From positions 292,474 to 356,473 of the forward strand of contig WBMW01000433.1 in the NCBI GenBank assembly GCA_013396635.1: a DNA stretch of 64,000 bases, given 5' to 3'. Below are positions 1-10,420 of the stretch, one piece after another. The translations under genes were made by a program, and so were the position numbers. This DNA comes from Penelope pileata. Lineage: Eukaryota; Chordata; Aves; Galliformes; Cracidae. Each line of letters opens with the position of its first letter. Position 1 is the first letter of the stretch. The notes under the pieces are model-generated. The model did no database searches, was not told the origin of the DNA, and saw nothing but the letters and a program-made list of their open reading frames with translations.

Positions 1-105
1 CTGGCTACCTGGGCACACTGTCGGCTCATGTTCAGCCGAGCATCAACCAACACCCCCAGGTCCTTTTCCTCTACAAAGCCTTCAAGCCAATCTGCCCCAA
101 GATTA
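1..105 (-). mobile_element. CR1 retrotransposon fragment (pol 3' part), cut by window edge
   Basis: Read on the minus strand, this segment encodes a peptide containing EKDLGVLVD and LNMSRQCAQVA. The large CR1 copy at 27.9 kb in this same window has EKDLEVLVD and LNMSQQCALAA at the corresponding place, so the identification is supported internally. This is the part of CR1 ORF2 just downstream of the reverse-transcriptase palm. The copy continues beyond the left edge. It is a decayed fragment with no coding function expected. Confidence 0.85.
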
Positions 106-240
106 CACAATCTCGTCAGCAAGTCTAAAATTTTAAACTTTATTTCCTTCGGCATTCTCAGAAAAATGTCATCCAGTCCCAGTGATATACTTACATCTAA
201 AATGTCCATTTCATCCAATAATTCCTGTACATGCACCTCA
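106..240 (-). mobile_element. Possible upstream CR1 pol remnant joined after an internal deletion
   Basis: The minus-strand frame stays open from about 240 into the CR1 piece at 1-105. It contains a stretch resembling the CR1/LINE segment before the RT palm, where a GPDGIHPRV-like motif is expected; here it reads SLGLDDIFLRM. In an intact CR1 these two parts lie roughly 800 bases apart, so the element may have lost its middle. The similarity is weak, and an unrelated flank is a real alternative. Confidence 0.3.
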
Positions 241-1897
241 TAATCTTACTACTATGTTAGTAAAATATATACTAAACACAGGCTTCTCCTCAGTGTGTTC
301 AGAAGTTAGATCTGTTTCGAAACCTTAGTGAGATTCCTGCCTCATCATTCCCTTTGTTTTAGACCTTTTATGATTATATAGTCACTGATCTAGTATCTGG
401 TTTTCTGTTCTGATGTAATTAAAGAAATTTGCTAAGTTTAAATGCTCTTTGAAAAAGCCTCTTCAAATTTTTTTTTCTCCCATAATTTCCTGCTTACATT
501 TCACCTGCCATGTTTTACAGGTATTCATGTTTCCTTCATTTGATAAGATAGTCACTTCTTACACAGTGACTTTTTTCCTATGATAGCTTCCATATCTCTC
601 CCACTGAGGCACTCAGGTTCTCAATTGGGTTGTATTTCTAGACCAGTTTGATTTCCTTTTTAATTATTAAACGTATTCTACTTGGCTTGTTAATACAATA
701 TTTGTAATTTTTACAGTAACATAATATAAGCAGAAGTCCCTAATGTAAGCAGAAGTCCAGAAGAAGAGAAAGAGAGAGAAAGAGAAAGGGAAGGAGAGAA
801 GCCATTTAGGATAGTAGTCTATTTCTTGCAAAACACGCTTTCCTTAAATAGAGTTTATGCAGATGTCATAGCTAAATAACAAATGACAACCTATTTACTT
901 CTGAGTGCTCAGGTCATCACCTAGAAGAAAAACGTGTCTTTATAAAAGAAAGTTACAAAAATAACTGTTGACATATGGGATTGTATTACTGTCATCTGAG
1001 CAAAGTCATTTTCAGTAAATCTTTAGTGATCTCTACAGGCTGAAGATAAATTCTTGTGCTTTTGTTAGTGATAGCTCCTTAATAAACGGGACTGGAACAT
1101 GCAGATAAGGGCAGAAGGCAGCTACATATCTTAATATTTAAAAAAACAGCATCAATTTCGTAGAAACACAAAAGTTACTCAATTTTTTTTTGTGTTAAAT
1201 CATCCTTGCTTAGACATTTTAAGGATTATAGGTATGGTAACAGAATAAAGGCCTTTTTAGTTGCTCTATGTCTGTATTAAATATTTTGATTCAAGATAAC
1301 TATGATTTTTCTTGTATCTGTTTCATACAAATGTCATAGTGAGGTATCCACAAATACATTCACTTTTTAACCTTTTATTTCAGATTTCTGGCTGTTAGGC
1401 ATGAAGCAAACTCTTACAAGTTCCTGTAAATGCAGCTTGTCACAGAAGTTGACCTCAAGTTACATATTCACAGCTCATATGCTTACTACTCTGAGCTTAG
1501 TAAATATGCTTAGTGATAAGCCTATGGTCAGGTCTATGAGCCTTTAAAGAAATGTACGTGTATATGGTGTATGTACATGCATATGGTTATAAACATTACT
1601 ATTCCAGTTTTAGATTTTTAGTTTCTTTCTCTGATCCTCTGACTGTAAAGGTGACGATCTTCTGGGCATAACCAAGATGTAATAAATCTGTTCATGTCCT
1701 GGACTGTGGATGTATTAAGTGTCCAAATGTAATCAGTTGTTGAACCCTTCTTGTATGTATCACTAATTATCTTCTTTGTTTATGGAAAGACAGATATATG
1801 TTAAATTTGCACATAAGCATTCTCTGAATGGGTCTTCAATAGGATGTAATGCATCTTAAAAATAGAAAAGACTTGAATAACTTTTATCAATCAGTTT
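241..1897. other. AT-rich noncoding stretch, no gene seen
   Basis: Unique-looking AT-rich DNA. The only structured feature noticed is the purine tract at 757-803. Frames are broken on both strands and no repeat family is recognised. Confidence 0.6.
757..803. repeat. Purine-rich (AG-rich) simple tract
   Basis: About 45 bases of almost pure A and G, built from AGAGAA-, GAAGA- and AAAGGG-like words. It is low-complexity sequence. Confidence 0.8.
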
Positions 1898-1902
1898 ACT
1901 TG
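1898..1902. repeat. Target-site duplication ACTTG, left copy (LTR 1)
   Basis: ACTTG directly abuts the TG end of the LTR and matches the copy at 2425-2429 exactly. Confidence 0.85.
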
Positions 1903-2424
1903 TGTTCTGGTTTCAGCAGGCAGGCCTGGAAACCCCACACAGCCTTTCGCTCACCCCCCCCCTCCTCCCAGCTGGGATGGGGGAGAGAATCGAGAAATAA
2001 GGTAGAACTCGGGGGTTGAGATAAAAACTATTTACTAACAGAAAGAGGAAAATAGAGTAAAATAACAGTAATGATAATTATATACAAAACAAGTGATTGT
2101 ACAAAGCAATCGCTCACCGACCGCGACCGATGCTCAGCCAATCCCCAAGCAAACGGGCCCTCCCCACTCACTTCCCTTCCTTATATTACATGATGTCATA
2201 TGGTATGGAATATCACTTTGGTCAGTTTGGGTCAGCTGCCCCATTCTTGTCCCCTCCTAGCTCCCTGTGGCCCCCCCAGCCTCTTTACTCTCCTGGCAGA
2301 GACATACAAATGTCCTTGGTTCTGTTCAGCGCTGCCGGGTGTTATCAGCCATGTTTTCTTTCTAGAACCAAAACACAGCTTTGTAGCAGACACTGAGAGA
2401 AAGTTTCAGTTAGAAACTAAGACA
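1903..2424 (-). mobile_element. Solo LTR of an avian endogenous retrovirus, type 1
   Basis: A 522-base unit that begins TGTTCTGG and ends CTAAGACA on the plus strand, so it has the TG...CA ends of a retroviral LTR. It is flanked on both sides by the exact 5-base word ACTTG (1898-1902 and 2425-2429), which reads as a target-site duplication. Read on the minus strand it has the layout of common bird LTRs: an upstream region with a CATATG and TGACATCA-like block, a TATA-like AATATAA, a GC-rich leader, an AT-rich tract, then the TTTTTATCTCAACCC stretch near the end. No internal retroviral sequence adjoins it, so it is a solo LTR left by recombination between two LTRs. The family name is not assigned. 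A 5-base duplication fits ERVL-like elements, but some other retroviruses also make 5-base duplications. Confidence 0.87.
2181..2188 (-). promoter_or_regulatory. TATA-like element of LTR 1
   Basis: The minus strand reads TAATATAA here, followed by a GC-rich segment, as expected where U3 passes into R. Just upstream on the minus strand is a CCATATGACATCATG block, which looks like a CpG-decayed CRE/ATF site. Activity cannot be judged from sequence. Confidence 0.5.
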
Positions 2425-2429
2425 ACTTG
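2425..2429. repeat. Target-site duplication ACTTG, right copy (LTR 1)
   Basis: ACTTG directly follows the CA end of the LTR and is identical to 1898-1902. Confidence 0.85.
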
Positions 2430-3278
2430 ACAAGAGTGGATAATTAAAAGAGCATTTTCCACATGAGGAACTGTTAAAAGCTTTACTGATCGTATTATGA
2501 CTTAATGTATCATTTGTTATTTTGCCAATTCTTATATAGCCACTTAGATGAAATGACGGTGATACAAGAGTAAAGAAAATTTTATATCAGGCAACAGCTC
2601 ACCTGAAGCTCTGTAAGATTAAGAAATACTCTATTCCTTCTCTCACAAGTACAAGGAACTTTTCTTTGACCTGCCTTTAAATTACACTGCAAACATAAGA
2701 TATCAACACAGACATTTAAAAGTTGTCATATATTTTTCAGCTTGGAAGAAAGGGAGAAGCATATTTTAAAAATGTGAGTCCAAGGCTTAGAACCCACTAG
2801 GAAGGTGTTTAAACTCTACAACATTGAGATTAAATAAAACCTGGACATGATAGCTCCTATTTACCATTTCATTCTCACCTTCAGAATTATCCCGGTTCCT
2901 TTTGAAGACACTGTTTACTGCCTGGTCCTAATTGTTTGTAGTCTTCATCAGAACCATCTTACGTTGTTCAGCTTTTTGCGTGGGGTAAACCCCAAACGAG
3001 TCATTATTCTTGCACAGCAGATGCTGCTGCAAGCCTGTATGTACCATTATGTGAGTTTTGACTTCTGTCAATGTCCCAGCTAGATTCCTATTACAAATCA
3101 ACAAATGTTAGAGATGAGGTAGCTACCGAAAATTAAACAAATTCTGCAGTATTTCTCACTATAAGCTGATACTTGAAATGAAAATTAATTCAAATTAGCC
3201 ATAGAAACATATGCTTCTCAGATGGAACGTACAAGTACCAAAGAGATAATCTGACACTCAACGTATTGTCCTTTGTGG

Positions 3279-3320
3279 GACACTGATAACACCTTGCATG
3301 ACACGCTGATAACACATTCC
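3279..3320. repeat. Two tandem 21-base units
   Basis: Two adjacent copies, each containing GACAC followed by TGATAACAC, differ by a few substitutions and a small indel. This is a local tandem duplication. Confidence 0.7.
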
Positions 3321-4687
3321 TTCAATAAAACACATGATGGGCTAGACAGTCATTTATCTTACCATGCTTTTTTAAATTTCTGTCTTGAGACACAGAAACT
3401 TAAAACATCCTCCATTAAGTAAAAATTAGGGGAAAATATTTTAAAAGCAAAGAGCCAGGAACTTTACCCTTTATTCATGACCTTTTAAAGAAAGAATTGG
3501 TAAGTAGCTCTGAAAGAGCAGCACTGAGGTAACCTTGATGGTCCTTCCTTTTAAATGTCATTTGATGAAAAAAAATCATAGAATATTTCCAGGTTCATAA
3601 AATAAAGGTATGACAGTAATAGTACGTTCAGGCTAACATACCGTAGCAGAAATATGACACCGTGTTGCAATCATTAAATACATTCCAGAAACCCTCTATG
3701 TTCTCTAATTTAAAGGCAATCTCTTCTATACACATTAACCTTGTAGCAAATACCTCTGTCTTGGAGGACTTAAAATACATTTGATTTCTTTCTTAAATAA
3801 AGGTGCTGATTTGATATTCAGATGACTAGTTTTTAGAAACTAGTTTTAGAGTTGACACTAGAGCTATATCAGTCTAAATATTCACCTTGATCTCACAGTT
3901 GAGGCAGAAATAGAAATGTGGATTCCTATGAAGTGGTGCAATCCTTCTGTTCTTAAATCTTTCAGAAACACACCAATATTTGTACTGCTTTGTCTCTCCT
4001 GCAACTTCTCTGCACAAGAGAAGTTTGAGAACCGTGAATAACTTCCCTGATATTCACCATTTGCAGGCTGGATCAGTGGGTGTGGCTACAGCTAATGCTT
4101 ATTCAGTTTGATTTAGATCATGGCTGCATTTTTAAATTACTTGCACAGTTTCCCCAGTTTTTATGCTTTGGTTCACAGAACCACAGAATTGGGTTTGGAG
4201 TACACAAGCTGAACTACTTACTGATGAATCTAATTTTGGAGATGACACAATAAACTCTCCTTGTTAACAGAGTTTCAGTCCGCAGAACCAGACTAGAACT
4301 AGTTTTGGGTAAAACTCCTGAAACTCATATAATGTCGACATCAGATCCTTGAAATCAAATGTCTTGATCTACTGATCTGTCCTTAGTTCTCAGCACAAAT
4401 TGCTACTGTAAATGTAACTTAAATTAGTGTATGTAGATAGAGCCATGTTTAGGATCTCACGAGATTTTGAAGATATTTGCAGATTCTGGGATTGATGTCA
4501 TTTCCGTTTAAATACAGGATTATGCTATTGAAGAGGTAGGAAAATAATGATCTACAGTAAGTCAAAGAACTGCCATTATATTATAAAAGGTCAATTTATT
4601 AGCCACTTACTCGGTAGGAGTAGAACAGGGACTCTGAGAGAATAGTATTGTATGGGAGTGAACCTTTAAAGACATTCTATAAGTTAA

Positions 4688-4722
4688 AGCTAATACTACC
4701 AATAATACTAATACTAATGCTG
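4688..4722. repeat. Degenerate AAT/ACT-rich microsatellite
   Basis: Repeated TAATACTA-type words in a short low-complexity stretch. Confidence 0.6.
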
Positions 4723-7538
4723 ATGGAAAATGCATAATAATTTTGCAAAATTGTCAGAAAAAGCATTCCATGCATTTGTCCATATGTACAGTGATAGATG
4801 CATGAAATATATTGATTTAGCATAAATCATTGAACCTGTCACTGCTTTTAGTTGAGTATATCTCATTACATTTTTTCCTTTTCTGAGATGGCGTAAGACA
4901 GCTGTTTCATCAAAGAGAAACCCTTCTCAAAGGATTTAGTGTAAAGTACTTTCATGAAAATGAATAGAGGAAAGCCAAACAGAGCAGTCTTTCTGCAGTC
5001 CTCAGAACACAAGAAATACATCCAATGGTTTTTCAAGAAATAAATTACACAGAATAAATAATCAAGAAAATTAAAGCAAAGTATAAATAAGAGAGATAAA
5101 AACACATGAGGAACATGCTTATATTTGAGATGTAACTTTGGAGAGGTTCACAGTCAAATGACTCCACTTACTGGAGAATCAAGGGGAAAGCCACCTGTCC
5201 CTACAGCACCAGCAGGATGTCAGCAGCAGGATCTGCTTAAAGTCAGAGAGGACGTAGCATTAGAACTGCACAAAGAGGCACATCTTAATTTCATGATCTG
5301 AACAGTTTGCAAATTCCTCAGGAAGTAGGGAGCTGTGCCATATTTTGTGCATTTTGGCCTTCTCTGGGTTTCCTCAGGTCTTATGTAAAAGTCACCGCTG
5401 GGAGAAGACAAACAGAGGCCAGGGATAGAAGCAACGTATAGAGGGATCCTTATCACCATCTGAGGAGCTAGGGAATTACACAGAACAGCACCTCTACACA
5501 TCTCAGGCTCTGCAAATGTCAAGGCTACAAACCCTTTAGTCTCAGAGCTGTAGTCACTAATGAAATTTCAGACACATTGGTGAGGAGCAGAGAGAAGTCT
5601 GTTGTTTGGCAGTGACATGAGCAAGGTCTCTATTCAACTAAAAAGAAAATGTTATATTATTGGGAAAAATTGTTGGCTCAGAGTACTTTTGTTTTAAGCG
5701 AATAAGTAGACCCTAGAGTAAAAGATGTGATAAGAGACTAAATTTGAATCTCCAATTGTAGACAGCTGTTAAATAAGTCACAAGTGAAATGACTTTGGCA
5801 TTATTAAATCTTGAAAATAGATACAAGCTGAACATTCAACATGCTTGACTTCAGCACCTAATTTTTCACTGTCTTTGTTTTCTGGGAGTCCTTAAACAGA
5901 GCAACTTCAATTTTAAATTTATAGTCTCCTGCCAAGAATTGATTGAAACAATATGGTTTAGGGATACGACTCTCTAGGTATATTTTTAACAGCAGAATCT
6001 AACTTTAAAGGAGAATAGCTATTTTGCCATGAACTACAGTTTTATAAAATTTCTTTGAACAGTTTGGAAAACTAAAATCTTCATACCCTACAGAAATGAT
6101 TTTCTGCTAAGTTACTAATTGTATATTTTACTTTTTAGATATATTTTTGTGCGTTTGTGAGCAGTTATATTTGATATTTTCAAAACATTACAAGATAAAA
6201 GATAAAGTACAGATACATGCAAATAAATTTATATTATCACATGCACAATTTTTTGTTTGCTTGTATTTCTAGAAATACTACTGAAAGGAGATCTAGGAAC
6301 TTCCCGTCACTAACACCACCATTGGCTAATGAACTCTTCTTTTGATTTTCACCTTCTTTTTCTCTTTCCTTTTTCCTCTTACTGACCATGAATGTTTCAA
6401 CTATCTATAAGGTATAACAGCTCATTTCCTTTTCTGGCATATTTTGACAAAATCTTTCCAGTATGCTTCTGATGGAAGACAGTTCAATGTGCAGGAAATT
6501 TACCTAGGATTTTGGAGATGTCTGTTCTGTTCATTATTCCAACCCAGGTGGCCACTGGACAAATTACTTTGTCCCGATATTTGAAATAAGGACATTAACC
6601 TTTCTGCATGTTGAGTAGACATGAAGACACTAAAACATTCAAAGACAGCTGCCTTCCCAATCCTTCCTGAGCTCGGCTAAGACTCCTGTACCCAATGCAG
6701 TACTCATGGTCAGATGGAAGCAGATCAGCAGACCAACAGGAGCAGATAATCCACACTGAGGAAACCATTATCCCGTAAATCAATGTCTTTGGAAGGTCAA
6801 AATATATTCTAAATCATAACAAGCATGTATTTTCCTGTTGCATAAGACATGTTTTTTAAGACAGTGATACAAATCCAACCAGTGAACCAGAAAAGTGTTT
6901 TTCTCTGAGTAAGCACCTTTAAGAGCAAGTACCCCTGTGAGTAACACCTCCAATAGTTTTTTTAAAAAAGGAGGCAGATGTGGCCAGATGCCTTTTCTGT
7001 GTGAAATCTACAGAGGAGTAGGAAGCCATGTCTTCTTCAGTTGTACCCACTTGACTCGTTCTTGTCAATGAATCCCTCTCCCTTATCAAACTTGTTTTGG
7101 CTTTCAGAGGATTTGACCTTTCTGAATTATACACAAAGCTCTTGTGTAACAGTTCTTATATCACTGTGTTTACCATCTGTTCTTCCTTTTCAAATGCAGA
7201 CATGTGTTACTGCTTATCCACTATGTGTCACCAGTTTACTGCAACAAATTCAGTCAAGTGGAAATCAGGTCAAGGTGAAATTTATTTCAGGCAGTTTTGT
7301 TTCACTTCATTTTACAGTTTGCCACATGCTAATCATGAATTCTAAACTAGGATCAAAAAAATAAATAAATAAAATTATACTCTGGCTTCTGACTGACATA
7401 TTCAATGGATTGTTTCATTCACCTTTTGGAAAACCTCATACTGTACTTGGCTTCACTGAAGAATGTAGCTGCTGGAAATTTTTAGCAGTTTGTTGGACAA
7501 TATGGAGGGTGAAAGCTGAATCCTTAATGTAAAGCCAG

Positions 7539-7554
7539 AAAAAAAAAAAAAAAA
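7539..7554. repeat. A16 homopolymer
   Basis: Uninterrupted run of 16 A residues. No processed pseudogene or SINE body is recognised upstream of it. Confidence 0.9.
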
Positions 7555-10377
7555 GGGAGGAAAATTCTTACTATTTTAACATTATATAGTTGGGATAGAA
7601 GTTATATACTCCCCCTCCTTTCCTCATCTGTAGTGAATGCAAGGGAAATAATGCAATATCCTGCAAAAAAAAGTGTCCACACCTACTGGGTGAAAACTTG
7701 CCACCACCCTGAAAATAATGCATGTTTTCCTTTGATTCACTGGAAATAACTTTCCTTTTTGCATATGTGTTAATGAACAATTAAATACTGCTAACTAGAA
7801 TTATTACTAACTATAAACCTATGTTAATGTGGTATGAAGATGGGTTCAGACATGCTATGACTTCAGAGGGTGTGTAAGAGAGGATGCCTGTTACCTTGGG
7901 CCTTCGTGACTACTGCCATGGGAGGAGGTGCTGTGGGTGTATTCATCCCTTTAGCCCTCAGAGAATACTCCAGGACATTTGCTTGGATTGTGCAAATTGG
8001 CCTTAGCTATGGAAATTTCATGAACTGCTTTCCTCAGAAAAAGCAATTTTACAAACCTCAAAGTGCATACCAGAGGTATTACTGCAGTATTTGTGCAAAG
8101 AATCTCTTCCTCCTTATATAAAAATAAATTACATGTTTCTGTAGACCCTTGAGAAAGATTAAATCTAGGCAAGCACTGAGACATTGAAATTTAGTCAGTG
8201 AACTCACTTTTTCATTAAAACGTTTAGTTCTTTCACATAATAATAATTCTCAGTCTTAGACTTTCTGCAGCAGTTCATTTTTATTGAGAAAAATCTTTCA
8301 CAAAATGTTTTATTTGCCACCAAATGGGGGCATTTTCTATTTACTTATTCTATTCTACTGACATTTTGGATATGTCTCACGGCATTTTATTATCAATCAC
8401 ATTCTAGATTGCAGTTAAAAGAGTTTTTAGCAGAAAACATTAAATAGTATCAACTCCAATATAAGGCAACGGAGTCCTGAGCCTTCAAGACACATGCTCT
8501 TTCCTCTCTTTTTTTTCCCTCCCTTCTCTGCAAACATATCGAGCTACAGTAGATTGCAAGAAGATTCATTTCACTGATAAACTGTGCTGGCATAGGTTAG
8601 GTCAGTATAGGAAACAGACTGTGGTTATAGAAGATGTTGGCAAACTTAGTAGGACAAAACATAGATTGAAGAATCACATTTTTCTGGTCTGCACATGTAT
8701 AAATGCTGAATATTTTCACAGAGCTGTGTCCCACTGCTTAAAGATGTGACCCGTGTTAAGGATTATATATTGCTATTTTTTGACAAAATCATAAAATAAA
8801 CATATAATTTAACATTATAGCAGGCTGGAGTTATATTGCCTGTGACTAAATATTTACCTTTCAATGGTCTGAAAAAGAATCAGCTAGAATATTGTTCCAG
8901 TGAACAAGGTAATGTAAAAAAATATATAAAGGAAATGTTTTTCTGGGCCCATCTATCTCAAATGGATCTTCCATATTATGGGATCATTGTAATCCCACCA
9001 GTGAGAATGGAGGGAGCAGGCTGCATATGGCTTTTCATGATTCTTACACAACCAACAATTAATAAAATTGTTGAATTCATTTGCTGATTCCTCAGTACTC
9101 CCTATACAGGCAGTGAAGACAAGGTCTCCTAGAGGATGATGTAGAACAACAGTTACACTAATTCTGCTAGTTTCTAGCACGTGGCTACAGTGTAGACACA
9201 GATCTACTGTTAAGGAATCTCGAAATATCGGTGCTTCTGGAGATAACAGAGTTTTGCAATGTGTTTCAAGAAGTGTTTCAGGACTTTGCAAGATTTTTCT
9301 TCTTCCCGCGCTCACATGTTCCAACCTGTGGGCTGGTCTTCAGAGCAATTCTTCTTGTCACAGAACTACTTTTAGTACCTGTAAGGTGAGGATATAGATA
9401 TTTATTTCCTTTCTTCAGGCCTGACACAACTCTTACTGGGTGAGTTTTCTTTTAGCTGGGGATACTGAGATAGGAACTTTTAAAGACATTAAACATGTTT
9501 TTAGATGCGTAATTATAATAGAAGTAAAAAAAAATAAATGATGAAGAGCTTTCTTTTCTAACCTGGAATTATCTGAATGCGTGGAAGAGTTCCTGCAAAA
9601 CTGTGAAATTCCTCTAGAATTCAGCAAGATTTAATCACGATACAGAAATGGCTCTGAGCCCACTATCAGCCCAAGTTAGTCAGAACAACCATGAAGACTG
9701 AAATTGAGTTCCCCTCTTTTTCTCAACATAGCATATTGCAGAATGGATGTTTAGGTCTCAGCTCCAAGTTAAGTTGTTGAGTTGGGAACCCTGTGTTCCT
9801 ACAGGTCATAGTATTGCAGTAGAGAGACATAAAACAGATCCAAAATTAAAGCGCAGCTAAATACGTATTTCTGCCATTTCCTTATCTAAGCTGGATTTCT
9901 CAACTGCCTTCATATGTAAAAGAAAGCTGTAAAATGAAAGCATGCTGTAAAATACTTGATCTTTGTAACCTGGCAAAAAGCACACAACAGCACAAAGACT
10001 CATCTTCTCTCCTGCACAACTGAGATCAGCATCCCTGAAATCAGCTTCCCTCAACTCTGATTGTGATCATTTTAAACCTCTGTTGAGTTCTGACCAGACC
10101 CACAATTTATCACCTGTCAGATACCTGTTAGAAAAGGTACTTGCAGCAGTGCCTTCCTTTGTAATAATCAAGCCTTAAATCTGTGGTACTGTGAGTAATG
10201 CTCAGCTCCCACACATTGAATCCATTCTAATCACAAATTAGTAAACATTTCCCTAATGAATAGGTGTTTTAAATGACAGAAAACATGAACAGACATCTTA
10301 AAGAAGTTTCCACACATCTTTATCTCCACTTTATTTTTGCCAAATGTTTACAATTACAACTTGGTGAGTTGTAAAAA
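7555..10377. other. AT-rich noncoding stretch, no gene seen
   Basis: Short overlapping frames only. The longest, about 120 codons on the minus strand at 8953-9324, has an ordinary mixed composition, no domain and no family resemblance that I can see. I treat it as a chance frame. Confidence 0.5.
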
Positions 10378-10420
10378 GGAGGAGGGGAGGGGAGGGAAGG
10401 GGAGAGGAGGGGAGTGAAGG
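10378..10420. repeat. G-rich purine tract with G-quadruplex motif
   Basis: GGA/GGGGA-type low-complexity repeat on the plus strand. At 10384-10402 four G runs (GGGG, GGGG, GGG, GGGG) are separated by one, one and two A residues, a textbook G-quadruplex motif. The tract is isolated in AT-rich DNA with no promoter or gene nearby. Confidence 0.85.

Larger units (their letters stand above)
2430..7538. other. AT-rich noncoding stretch, no gene seen
   Basis: Unique-looking DNA with only short, overlapping open frames and no recognisable protein domain. It holds a 21-base tandem duplication at 3279-3320 and an AAT-rich patch at 4688-4722. The patch around 5180-5530 is richer in GC than its surroundings but matches no family I recognise. 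Confidence 0.55.

Noticed and set aside
2097..2430. Plus-strand frames of 76 and 99 codons
   Set aside because: They are antisense readings of LTR 1 and carry no protein features.
4170..4205. TTCACAGAACCACAGAATTGGG, resembling a reversed CR1 tail
   Set aside because: The match stops within about 25 bases and no CR1 3' untranslated sequence follows.
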